A stretch of DNA of 64,000 nt from Lingula anatina (lineage: Eukaryota; Brachiopoda; Lingulata; Lingulida; Lingulidae), in contig NW_019775857.1 in NCBI RefSeq assembly GCF_001039355.2, positions 1,580,499 to 1,644,498 of the forward strand. The letters run 5' to 3'. The notes under the pieces were generated by a model. That model was not told where the DNA came from. It searched no databases and saw nothing but the letters and a program-made list of their open reading frames with translations. Shown piece by piece: positions 48,301 through 60,200 of the stretch (its first letter is position 1; each line of letters starts with the position of its first letter). A program made the translations under genes and the position numbers.

Positions 48301-50987
48301 TGTTGATTTTTCTTTTCAGAGAGAATAGCGGTGCTCAGATTTGGAAGTCTTCCCGCCTCATTGCACAGGGCCACACAGAGGACTCCACAGATGGTCTCCA
48401 TATAGGCAAGGTCCCCCTGGAGTGGGTAAGGAGCAGGGCTCACTCTTAATGAGATAACAATGGTTTCGGTAAAATAAATGGATATTCCTGAGGTAAACGA
48501 TGTTTTTCCTGTACTTACCAATGGTTAATGAATTATTTCTCTGTTGTGGATTGTGTGTATGTGAGACAGAGCATGTCTGGTTCTTTTGTTCTCGCCCTCT
48601 GCCTTGGTTTAAGCCTTATGCAGCCAGTTAGTTTAACATTTGCTGTCCATGTCATCTAGAGACCAAAAATAATAAATTATTTATTAGAGAAAAAATTATA
48701 TATAAAAGTAGATGATGAAATAAACTTAAAAAAGTAAAAAGGAAGAAAGTTGAACTATGCTGTCTCTGTTGACCAAAACAAAAAAAAAAATTTACATTTG
48801 CTATATTTTACATTGCAAATCTTGAGCTTATTTGAATTGCAATCTTCGTAAGATTAAAAAGACAATTCTGTTAATGTCATAAATTTGAAGTGTGAACAGC
48901 TTTTGAATTTCTTACCAATTTTGCACATGCGTGCCCTTTCGTAAGAAAAGCCAATTTTCTCTTTTTTCTAGGACACCCAAATATTGTTGAACATGTACTG
49001 CAATGACCATATGAACTTCAATGACGGCACATGCTGCAGTGATGCTGAACCCATCACAAAGGTGCAGAAGGCAACAGCATTGGTATTTGCTATATGGTAT
49101 GTGTCCATTGTTTTGCGTGCTCAATTGTGTTTTGTGGTAATTCGAAAGGTTGCATAAAATAACTCGAGCCAAAAGTTAGTGTTTACCTAAAAGTTGAAAC
49201 ATTTTCATCTACTTCAAATTGAACAGAGTTGATAGTAGTCCATTGAAATGATGATATTGGATCTGGTTTACAAGCAGTGATAGAGCAAAAGTTACTTTAT
49301 TTTAGTGCTCTTCTATACATTTATTCTGGATTGAATTACACCAAAAATTTAGTCTCCAAGGAAGGGACACTTTTTTTATGAGAAACTGGATTAGTTGTTT
49401 ATCTTCAGGCAGAGTAAAAGGTCCTTAGTCCAAATTTTCTCTACGTCTCAGTCATGTCCAGGTTAAGTTTGGAGGATGTTCATAGAGTGATGTTAACTTT
49501 TTTCCACCCTAGGTAGACTAAGATATTTGAATATTGTCTTTTACTAAGATAAATTAAAACTTGCATGGGCTACTCTAACAATATCTTTAACTTCATTTCA
49601 GCATTGTACTTGCAGTTGTCATGGTCATTTACAAAAGAAAATCCAGGAAATCAGTAGCTAATGATGGTATGTAATTTTTTCCTTTAACCTTACATATGTG
49701 TGGTTGAACAAGCTAGATTTCAAATACATAGACTTGGTTCAGTTAATGTTTTTGTGATTTTTTTGTTGCTACAATTTGACACCCCCCCCTCTCTTTTTAT
49801 ACTCTCCCTAATTTTACTGCTAACCCTCTTTTTCACCTGATTTTTTTATTTCTTATGCATTTTGCTCCTGCCAATCCTGAGTTAACAAATCTGTCTTTTA
49901 TCAGTTCTTTTGTAGGTTAAAAGTTTAGGTGTAAATTACGTAATAATCTGTTTTATTATTGGGTTAGGTTATATCACTGTGGTTTTATGACTAATGTATA
50001 TTAATTTTTAATTTTTCTGTTAAAACTGTTGAATATTACTTCACCAATATGTTTTGCTTTATCCACCTGTTTACTTTTAATTGTTCTCTTCAATTAAAGA
50101 AATGTTATGAAGTGTTGAATAAGGTTAAGATATTTTTTTTACAACCTCTCTCTATAGTTAAGATATCTTTGTTATAACATTTTCCAAGATGTACTCACTG
50201 GAGGTTGTCAGTTTAATTAACTAGTTACATCTTCTAATTTTAGCTCTTGATTCTGAAACTTCTGCTCCCACTACCCCTCTGGTCATGTCTGAAAGTGCCT
50301 CTAAAACACCATCTGGTATTGTATTGTTGATTTCTATATGATTCTGATTCATAGCTTCATTCTTATACGGGCATTCCATGATGAGTCTGTATGTGCATGT
50401 GCATCTTCAGTTTTTGTTTTTCTATAGTCAGTCTTGTATTACTACTAAAGAATGTCCATATGAAAGTCAGACTAACAATTTGAGAAAGCCATAGAATAAA
50501 AATGAAAATGTAAATCTTGCATGTTATTTTGAAATAATTGTTTTAATATAGCATCATCAGGTATACATGTATATTATATATAGGGGATCCTTGCGCTACA
50601 GTGGTTTCCAGGTTCAACCTTTCATGGCTATGTCTCGTTTAAATTGTTGTTTTTATTTAACATTGTACAAATATGTGCTGGAACAAGTTGTTAATCACGA
50701 CTTATAGTAATGGCCTAGTTGGAAGTAAGTTTATATGTCCCAGGTAAGGGCTTAAATAAGTCCGTGGCTGCAGTACTTTTAAGGTGTATTATAATATTGT
50801 ATTAAGACTTACACCAAAATTCTGGCACATGGTAAGAGCTGAAGTCAAGGACCCCCTGTCATGTTACCTGTTAGATTGAAACACCTGTATTGGTTTCAAG
50901 AAGACTTGTTTATCCAGGAACAACTTCTTAGTGAACAGTGTCATCATGAAACCAACTTCAAAGTATGTTTATATTGCTTTACATTAC

Positions 50988-51052
<65 letters not shown>

Positions 51053-54000
51053 GATATGAGTTGGATTTTATTTATGAATTTCATTCATATTATTTAAGAT
51101 GTGTATAAACACAATTTAGAATAACTTTTATGCAGAGATTCCCTCATGATAGGTCACAGAACATATCAATATGTAATGGTCGCTTGTCTTTGCATGCTGG
51201 TAGAGCTTGCGTAATGACTGGTGTTTAACTGTCATTGACAGTTATTATATATGCGTGTTTTTTCTTTTTCTGAACACTTTTTCGTCAATGTGTTATCATA
51301 TAGTCGTCAGCATAAGCCATAACCTGTACATAGTTTTTATTAATCAAATTATTGTGTTATGCAACTTGTAAGTTACTTCAGGATTTGACATTCTATTGTT
51401 TGATTGTAATTTTGAACAGTGATTCCGAACAAGGCAATATTGGGATATTGGGATTTGTGAAATTGGGTTTTAATGATCATGTATTGGAAAGGGTGTGCCA
51501 TAAAGCATTTAAATTATTTATGAACATATGCTTCTTTTACGAACTAATTTATATGGCACATTGAATCTAAGAAGTAAAAGATGGAGTTGCCTTTTTATGA
51601 AGTAAAAGCAAATAACTGTTTTTACATTTGAATCAGTAATAAAGGGGTTCATATTATTTTATTTCTCTAAACCAAATAATTTGATTTTGTTGACATTTGG
51701 TGAGAATTGTATGTTTCAGTAAAGGCAAAGAAAAACACTGTTTTTTTTTGCTCATTAGTCATAAATATCAAGGTTGATAGGAATATTTTATCATTTTTAT
51801 CCTCAGCAGCTGACTCAGACTCCACCACCCCTGGGTACTGTGATGTTATATATGAAGTGATGGTTGCCATGGCAAAGTTTGGGATCATAATGGCTTATAG
51901 CTTCCTATGTGACAGGTGGGGCTTGTTCATTAAAATATCTTGATTATCTTGTTAATTAAAATAAGAAAGAAAGAAAGGAAGGAAATGAAATGAAATGTTG
52001 TGAATTTTATATCAAGATAATTGGTTAATGAGTATGGCATGGTTTATTGTTTGTAGAATGATGTGCCTTTGGTCTGGACTCAGACCGCTGTCACATATAA
52101 TGAAGACATTAGAAATGATTAATTTTCATTATATACTGTCTCATTGAGTTTTGTTTTGGCAAATGCCTTAAAGATTAGAAAAAATCTATGACTGTGAGCT
52201 GACTGTTAATTTTTTTCTCCATTTTTCAGGACCACATTTTTTATGAAAGAAAACAAGTTTTACACACACTCAAATTTCTTCCTGCCATTTGCATACATTA
52301 TGATACTTGGGTTTTTCTTCACTGAAGACACTAAACAGGTAAAGAAGTGTTGCTGGTTTGTTATAGAAGGAAATCATAGTACTGTCAAATTTTAATTTGA
52401 TTGAAATAGATAATGAATTAAATAATATATTAATTTTACAGTGATAATGAAAAAGTGATGAATAATACAAAATTCAAGACCAAATGATGAAAATAAGGTT
52501 TATATAAAGATAATAATGGAAAATGTATAGATTATAAATTAATAAAGGAAATTTGACTGTTATTCATATAAAGTGATAGTTAATAGATGATAGTTGAATA
52601 AAGTAAAATGAATTGATATTAATTTCATATTGATATGATAAATATAATAAATAATAGATACAAATGGGTAATGAAAAAGTTGTTTTTTCCTCTTCAGACC
52701 TCAGTATTGCACAGGGACCAGACAGATGAATGGAAGGGCTGGATGCAGTTGGTCATTCTTATATATCACTACATGGGAGCCAGTAAAGTAAGACAGCATA
52801 TATAACATATGATGTATTAGTTTGTCATTAATGTGAAAAATTTTACAAAATCGATTGGTTGGATCATGAAAAGGTTGGATAACTACATGTATGTCCATCA
52901 AAATGTTTGAACTGTATAGATGATGCAGTTGGCAAGAATAGTTTAAATCTGTTAGATTTGAGTATATTTAGCATTTGGTATTCTACAATGAGTCTAGAAA
53001 TTTGCCCCAAAGAACATACACTGTCCAATAGTGCATTATTATGCCTCAGTTCTGCTTTTTAGTTTTGTTGGCTATTCTTATTATCATTGGTATTACTTTT
53101 ATAATTAGTTTTCTGTTAAGCAGAGAATAACCACACAATTTAATTTATATTTTTCTTCCAGGCCTTGCCAATATACATGCACATACGTGTTTTAGTGTCA
53201 TCCTACCTCTTTATGACAGGCTTCGGACACTTTTTTTATTTCTGGAAGAAGGGTGATTATGGCCTGTTTAGACTGTGCCAGGTGAGACCTTACTCAAATG
53301 ATAAAATTTATTAAACAATTACTGGTTGATAATTGAACAGCTTCTCATTATAATTTAAATTGGGCAAGGAGATCAGTCTGGTAACTTTGTAACTTGATAG
53401 AGGACAGTGCTTTTCAGTCTTAGGGCTCCATGTGTTGCACAGAAATAACAGTTTGCACACTTATATTATGCTAGTTTTACTAATTAAACAAGATGTTTTC
53501 ATTTCACTCAGCAAATGACAGCAAACATGTATATACAGCAGCCTTTCCGTAAACTCCATTATTGACATTGTAGAGATGTTTATATAAGATAGAAATAAAT
53601 TTCATTTCTTACCTCAACAAGTTTTTGCATAATAAATGATATGTATTGCATTTGGTTAATAAGATGAAATGAACATCCATAAAAACTGTTTGAAGATGAG
53701 ATTTATTAGTCAGTCAAACTGTTATTATTTGAGGCAGTTTAATTGCTTTTTTTGCAAGATCACTCAGACTAGAGAGAGAGAATTTCCAGTATGACTGCTT
53801 GTTTGTTTGCCCAATTTAATACAATGCTGGCCTCTTGAGTTGAAGGCGATATGGACAGTTTTACAGATCATTCCAAAGATTCAATGTTAGGTGAATTTGA
53901 AACATCAAAACATTGTGACGAGGATTATGGATGGTCAAATTCAAATTCATATATTTTTACAGTGTTTTTCTCCATGTTTCTGGTAATAGCATCATTCTTC

Positions 54001-57000
54001 AAATGTTTGCAATGCCTTGAGTTAGGGGAGTAAAAGAAAGGTTTAGCTGCTGAGTTCTAGGCTTTTGCTTTCAGTGTGGTCGCAGGTGCAGACACGGTCT
54101 CTTCTCCTGCAAAACAAGAAACAACAGTTTGCATCGTATCTGTGAAGTAAGTTAGTTTGTGCTTGGTTCACTCTAGATGTAGACATGTCTTGGGTTTTGA
54201 ATTTGGATAAGATTTTCAAATGTCAAAACTGCATGAACTGGACTACAGGAAAGTGCCTTTGTTAAAAGACAGAACATGTTTTGCTATTTTGCCAATTTGG
54301 CTCCAGAATATTAGTTTCTTTAAAAAAAAAACTACCACTTTTCCATGATTTATCAATGTTGAATTAATTCTTAAAGAGCACATACAACCTAAAACTTAAT
54401 CAACCAAAGACAGCTTCAAAACTTACCTTTAGTTGACTTATCAGCTTGGCTATCTGATTAAATCTCCAATACTGCATCTCAGCAGCCAAAGTTTGGGTTG
54501 GCCAAGTCAGTGTAACATGTAGATTGTGGTACTATTGCTAGGCCTTACCTAGGCTATGCTGTAGGATCCAAATTTGTTCATTTAAAGATATGGGGACGTA
54601 TAGAAGTATATGTTACCTACAGCTTTGAGGTTACAGTAGTACCACAGTGCGGACTGGTGAGGGATATTGTTGCCATAGAAACCTACCAAGCAATGGCTCA
54701 GTAATCAATTCACATGTTTTATTACAAACTAACTTGCTTCAAAGGCAGAGCATGCTTTGTTTCTTGTTGATGTGTTATGTATTTGTTTAAGTCTGTACTT
54801 TTGTACATTCAGGGTTTATGTAAGGGAGACCCTTGTTTGACACAGCATATGATAACCACTGTTAAAATTGACTTCTGTCTGAAGGGAAATTACATGATTG
54901 ATGGAAAAATGATAAATGGATTCTTGATTTAGTCTGCAATTCACCTGATCAAAACCCTGAATGTGCCCATGTGTGATATGTTATTTTGTTTGTGATTGCT
55001 TGAAACTCTGTCAGTCTTGATGAATTCTGATGTTCAGATTAATAAGTCAAGAGGGTATTTGTGGTAATTTAACATTTTAAGAGCATCACTGAAATATTGT
55101 TAAATCAATAGTAGCTATACTGGTTTAGGTAAATGTTAACTGTTTCAATTCGCCATGTGTAGAAAAGGTTTGCATCATTTAAGGTATGAAATACCTTTTT
55201 GGAAGATAAGACACACATATATATTTTTAAGGTGACAAAAAATAATATGGTTGTTTAAATCATTTTGAATTACAGGATTTCACTGCATTCAGCTTAAACC
55301 AGTCATATGCTGTCCCATTCTTTGACCTTTGCTTTAGTTTTGCCCAAATATTTAAGCTCCCTATCCTAGCAATCTGTGTTAAACATTTTAAAATTTAAAG
55401 TTGAATAGCAAATTAAATATTTCATGAAAAACTTAACTTTTTAGTTGTTATTTAGCCAGAACACTGCTGGTTTGAATAATTTTCAAGAATCCACTTAATA
55501 TAACAGTGTGGAGCAGTAGGATTGTAGTAGGATATAAGCATGCCATAGAACTTGAACCACAGGGAATCTCATCACTATTATTTTTCCATTTCAGGTACTC
55601 TTCCGCATGAACCTACTAGTGGTGGTGCTATGTTTTGTGATGAATAGGCCATATCAGTTCTACTACTTCGTCCCCTTGGTTTCTTTCTGGTATATTGTTG
55701 TTTATATCACCATGGCAATATGGCCACAAGTAACAGAGGCCAAAACTGAAAGTAAGTGAATGTGTTTTCTTACAAGGTGGTGAATAAAATCTTAGGTTTA
55801 TTTTGGCATTTATTAAACAGACTTTCCTAAGATATTTTTCTTGTGATGTTTTATTCATTTTATGAAAAATTTAACTTTCTGTTAAGTTGAAAGCTGACTT
55901 GATTGAACTTATGCCCTTTTAAAATAATTTGACAAACTTAAAGGACTGCCCTTGCCTAAGACATATGAATTGTCATACTTAAAAAAGTTTTCAACTTCTC
56001 ATTTTTAGGTCATAGAAGACACTATTTATACATGATATTAAAGTTTGTAGTCTTGGTAGCTGTGATATCCTTGCTTTATCTCTCAGAGGTGAGGTTACAA
56101 AGAGATTTCATTATATATGGGCTTAGCTCAGACTACTTAAATCGTATAGCCAGTTTGTAAAGTTGACTAAAATTCAACCTGGGCCATTTTATGAAATGTG
56201 TTTCAGTTCAGTTGTTCTTTGACAGACTGTAATTATTATTGTTGTTATCCAAAGGTTTGCATAATTGTATATTTAAAGAAAAGAGAGAGGCTTCCCGTTC
56301 TACACAATTAAAAAAAAATTGGTTAAAACTATCAGTTTTGTTGATAGTATTTTGCTATGGATTGGAATATCCAAAAAGGGAGACATTGTTTAATTTTAAC
56401 TTCTTGCAGATATAAAGATGTATTTCAGTCAAATGATGATTACTTTTTAGTCTTCTACCTTTATCTATTTTGCAGGTCTTCTTCGAGAAATTGTTCTTGT
56501 CTCGACCATTTAAGCCACTGTTTGTTCTATCAGATGACTCAATCCACGAGTGGAGGTTCAGATGGGAATTAGATCGTTTTGTGAGTGGTTGCCATAGTTA
56601 CTTTATTGGACTTTACTGAAAGGAATAGTACTTTCTTTTTTGTCCTGAAATTCCCATCATCTTTTCAAATAGTCTGTTTTAATGTTTCTTTATGTTATTT
56701 TCAGTGATTTTTTGTCTAAAATTTCACAAACCTGTCACTTGAACTTTAAAAATTAAGCTTTAAAGCAAAATAAATTGTTTTTGGTAATCCAGAATTTGAA
56801 AACCTGAAAAATGATTATCACATAAGAAAAAATGTGTTTCAAATATGTTGATTTCATGTAACTTCTTTCAGAGTGTGACATATGGGATGATATTTGCTTT
56901 TGGTTACCTTGTTCTAAAAAAGATGGAACTTATAGATGACACCAACCATCAAACCTTGTTCTCACGGGGAGTTTGTTGGGTTGTTGTTTTACTATCACTC

Positions 57001-58728
57001 ATAGGTTTAGCGGTGAGTTAAAAAAAATCTATTTATCCTAAAATGATGACGGCATAAGCATTAGTTGTACTTTTAAGTACAAACATCGAAATTTATTATT
57101 TCCCACTAATTCAAAATGTTGTCATGATTAATTTTGTAATATGATACTGCATTATTTAGCCCCTGCTAAAAGATTGTTTCAGTATTTGTTTAGAAATGTA
57201 GGATAGATAAAAAACATTATGTATTTTAAAAGTACTATTACATATATATGATTTAGCATATTACCTTTGCCATTTGAATATTTTCAGAGTTATACAACAT
57301 TCTCAGTGCTATGTCGTTCCAAACCTGAGTGCAATGGAGTACATAGTTATATAGTTTTTATTCCTGTGAGTATGAAGATACAATTATGTGAAGTTTAACC
57401 TAAAAAGCAAAGTCTTCCATCAACTGGCAACAGTTTTTTTTTCCTTTTTTTTTTCTCATGACATCTCTCTAAAGTCTGCATAAACAAGGTGTGTGTTGGG
57501 GAGCCGTCTTGTTGTATATAAGAAATCAATAAGGTATGGGTAACTCAGTAACTAAACACATATTTGATATTCCTTTTGTCTATTGATTAAAAATCAAAAT
57601 ATTTTCATTTTTTTTCCTTTCTTTAAATCTTTTGTGTTATTAAGTTTAGACAGTCTAGATGTTACTGGACTAATTGTACATAACTTTGTCTATTTTCAGA
57701 TCGTTTCATTTGTCTGCCTACGCAACATTCCTGGTTGGCTGAGGTCAAGATATAGCTCATTTTTTNATAGATACTTTGGAATACTGTCAGAAAATATCTC
57801 TGAGTTCGCTCCTGTTATTGACCATGGTACCTGTTGTGCATGATTAAAATTCAGTGTTGACTGACAGTGCTATTATAAGCATTATTTATTATTGCATCAA
57901 AATTGACAAAATGACCTATTTTGCATCTTTATTTTCTGTTTTTTGTCTGTACATTTGACAGCTTTGCTGCCTTGTTTTTCCTTTCTTTAAATCTTTTGTG
58001 TTATTAAGTTTAGACAGTCTAGATGTTACTGGACTAATTGTACATAACTTTGTCTACTTCCAGATTGTTTCATTTGTCTGCCTACGCAACATTCCTGGTT
58101 GGCTGAGGTCAAGATATAGCTCATTTTTTGCCTGGTTTGGTAAAATATCTCTAGAGGTGAGAGATTTAGCATTTATTTTCTTTTTTTATTGCTGTTCATA
58201 TCAACTGGCTTATTTTCTTTATATATATTTATTTCTATAATATATAGAAATGAGGTCTTTAATCCTGAAGTTGAATTTAGAAAAGAGTTTTAGAAGCTGC
58301 TAGGAATGGGGCCATTACAGACAAAAATGTAAAAAAAAAAAATGGTAACAAAAATTTTAATCAGTTTATTATTTTTTTTCTAAAGCTGTTCATTGCTGTT
58401 CTCCAGCTGTTCATTGCCCATTAGCAGACTTATCATTATTTTGAATTAACTGTTTTAAATTTTTTTCCAGTTGTTCATTGCCCAGTATCATATATGGTTA
58501 GCAGCAGACACCCATGGCATCTTAGTCCTTGTTCCAAACTACCCAGTCCTTAACGTGGTCATTACATCCTTCATCTTTGTCTGCGTAGCTCATGAAATTT
58601 CCAAAATAACACAGACTCTGGCAAAACATGCCGTACCCAAAGATTGGAAACTGATCCTGAGAAATTTGGTTTGCTTCATTGCAATTCTTATACCAGTTTG
58701 TATATCACATGGAGTATTTAACTCATAG
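42320..58728 (+). CDS. CASD1: CASD1, sialate O-acetyltransferase (814 aa, 22 exons)
   Basis: Exons: 42320-42449, 43750-43846, 45901-46087, 46500-46607, 46931-46982, 47355-47426, 47686-47776, 48320-48425, 48972-49096, 49602-49666, 50244-50315, 51807-51915, 52230-52338, 52698-52787, 53162-53281, 55595-55751, 56009-56088, 56476-56580, 56872-57012, 57288-57365, 58064-58156, 58471-58728 (TAG). They sum to 2445 bases. The family transfers acetyl from acetyl-CoA to CMP-sialic acid in the Golgi. Seen: membrane segment at about residues 21-38; luminal SGNH domain with [23 protein letters not shown] (catalytic Ser100) and DGLH (Asp270, His273); second membrane segment at about 316-333; then the multi-pass Cas1 domain (YKEN-type [66 protein letters not shown]). 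Human CASD1 has 797 residues with the same triad. Start chosen at MAEKK; an in-frame ATG 26 codons earlier (42242) is possible. Confidence 0.96.
42450..43749. other. CASD1 intron 1
   Basis: 1.3 kb, AT-rich, with a C-run near 42706 and a TTAA-flanked MITE at 43276-43617. No additional exon is recognised. Confidence 0.7.
43276..43617. mobile_element. TTAA-flanked MITE with central palindrome
   Basis: Left end TTAAAGGGATAATAACTCTT then CGT, right end ACGAAGAGTTATTATCCCTT then TAA, a perfect inverted repeat. TTAA at both edges is a possible target duplication as used by piggyBac-type elements. At its middle (43421-43446) lies a perfect 26-base palindrome centred on CTCTTAAGAG. A diverged partial copy is at 48446-48540. 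Confidence 0.85.
43871..45229 (+). repeat. Duplicate A of CASD1 exons 3-4 region
   Basis: About 1.36 kb almost identical to 45248-46623, carrying alternative copies of exon 3 (44507-44693) and exon 4 (45106-45213) with only silent or no changes. It ends at the single N at 45230. Only one copy can be used, because exon 4A joined to exon 3B gives ACA|TGA, an immediate stop. Confidence 0.92.
45230..45230. other. Single N at duplication junction
   Basis: One N separates duplicate A from the short stretch leading into duplicate B, which marks a probable contig join. Confidence 0.95.
45248..46623 (+). repeat. Duplicate B of CASD1 exons 3-4 region
   Basis: Second copy of 43871-45229, with scattered substitutions and a 22-base insertion near 45460 (GCATTTAGCAATAAGTTTCT plus TG). 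This divergence is like that between alleles. It connects directly to exon 5, so it was chosen for the CDS. Confidence 0.92.
48446..48540. mobile_element. Diverged partial copy of the TTAA MITE
   Basis: TTAATGAGATAACAATGGTT then TCGG, and further on TGTACTTACCAATGGTTAAT then GAAT, follow the left half of 43276-43617. The right half is not recognisable. Confidence 0.6.
50988..51049. repeat. (TTA)n microsatellite
   Basis: About 20 perfect TTA units in CASD1 intron 11. Confidence 0.98.
51803..51809 (+). promoter_or_regulatory. NAGNAG tandem acceptor of CASD1 exon 12
   Basis: CCTCAGCAG gives two acceptors three bases apart. Use of the first adds one alanine (AADSDS), use of the second gives ADSDS. 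Both keep the frame. Confidence 0.7.
54075..54146 (+). CDS. Candidate 72-base CASD1 cassette exon
   Basis: A good acceptor (GGCTTTTGCTTTCAG) and a consensus donor (GAA|GTAAGT) bound 24 codons with no stop, in phase 0. This is the phase of the intron it lies in, between exon 15 (ending FRLCQ) and exon 16 (starting VLFRMN). The insert starts [12 protein letters not shown] and ends with HRICE, is rich in Cys and Arg, and would enter after residue 511, between two membrane segments. I know no such insert in vertebrate CASD1. It may be an alternative exon or a chance pairing of splice sites. Confidence 0.45.
57611..57765 (+). repeat. Truncated duplicate of CASD1 exon 21 region
   Basis: Matches 57975-58129. 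It includes an acceptor and the first 66 bases of exon 21 (from 57700), then stops at the N at 57766 inside the run of T. The intact copy used in the CDS is 58064-58156. Confidence 0.92.
57766..57766. other. Single N at second duplication junction
   Basis: One N within duplicated exon sequence, directly followed by a transposon fragment. Probable contig join. Confidence 0.95.
57767..57814 (+). mobile_element. Fragment of CAGGGGCGGAT-family MITE
   Basis: GATACTTTGGAATACTGTCA then GAAAATATCTCTGAG and CGCTCCTG match the last 47 bases of 24066-24232. The rest of the element is cut off at the N. Confidence 0.8.
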
Positions 58729-60200
58729 CAGAGGTGTCAATCAAGGTGATGAAAGTTCTTGGGGAGATGTACATTCCATTTCAACTTGGCTTGTTCATGC
58801 ACAGAACCACAGTTTGTGTAATTTTAATCAAATGTAGAGCACTTTGTAATTGTATGTTGTATAAATTTTTAAAACGTAAGATTATGATGCTTCATTTTCC
58901 TTTTGGTGATATTAGTATGTGATAGCTTTTTTTTTAAGGGCGGCTTGGACAGGAAAAGTTGAACTGCTTTTTGTTTATTTTATTGGCACTGCTGTTTTAG
59001 AAGTCATATTGCCGGGGTATTTTTCTTACTGTTAGGCTGTTCAGTAGAGGGTGCCCTGTTTGTTGTGATGTTTATGAATGGTAGGATAAATATGTTTGAT
59101 GGAGAATCACATTACTAATTTATTATATATGTATATTTCTTTTCAAAACTTGGAACTTGTAAATGGTTTAATATATATGTGATTGGGAAATGTTTAAGGG
59201 GAATATATAATCTAACATTTGAGGGTCATTGTCTGAATATGGATAGATATTTTTGTAGTCTCATTTAGATCCTATACACTTGCTTCACCCTTGCTAGTGT
59301 GGTCAATGACTTCAACTGACAACTTGGTTTATGAAATACTGATTGTGTCAATTAATACTTAAGTATCATGTTAATGAAGTAAAGAAGTGTTATTATATGA
59401 TTTTCATATAGAAATGTTAGAGGATTAAACCAGCTCTTTGTCTAGTACAAAGGTGGCTAAGGTATCTTGATGTCCCCCCTATCTACTCTGTCAGTATTAA
59501 ATCTGTATTGGCTAAGGAACAAATGAACAAACAGATCTTAACATCTGCTTATGTCTGGCATTTACACACATCTGATTTTACTGTATATTGTAGCTTTAAA
59601 ATATATCATACAGTTTATCAGAATATTTCACAGTTCATGTGCTATCTAAATCGCTCATTGTCATTCATGTTATTATAATTATTGTTCCTATTTATTATCT
59701 AGCATATTAAAATTGTTTGATATGTTGTTACATACAATATTAGAAGAGGTGTTAGAAAAGAGAAAATATATTTTCAGATTGCTAGAATAATAATGAAGTC
59801 ACCCTGATTTAGAGATTTTTTGTCAGTGATGCCCGTCAAGCTGATATTGGGGATTAGTTTGTATGAAACTCTAAAAACTCGGGGGGGATGGGGCATTAGT
59901 TTTGCTATCTGGTCATGGATGGTGTTCTCAGGGAAAGTAAAGTAGAGGTTTCTGTTTGATTCTCAATAAAATTTGTCATCTTGTGACTTGTTGTCAACCT
60001 GAATTGACACTCTTTTCATTGTTAAAATTGGTGTATACTGAATCACCTCTTCTATGGAAAAATGAATTCAGACTTGTATAGAATTCCACATAATTCATAC
60101 AAAGGTTGTCCAGCTTGGTGAAATAGCAGTTGACAGTCTGTTATAATATTTAATACTGAAATAAATGGAAATTTTGCTGTGGGAAAAGTGGAATTGCGTA
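58729..60200 (+). other. CASD1 3'UTR
   Basis: Noncoding sequence after the TAG. AATAAA occurs at 59965-59970, followed by GT-rich TCTTGTGACTTGTTGTC, and again at 60160-60165. The first looks the better poly(A) site. Confidence 0.55.
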
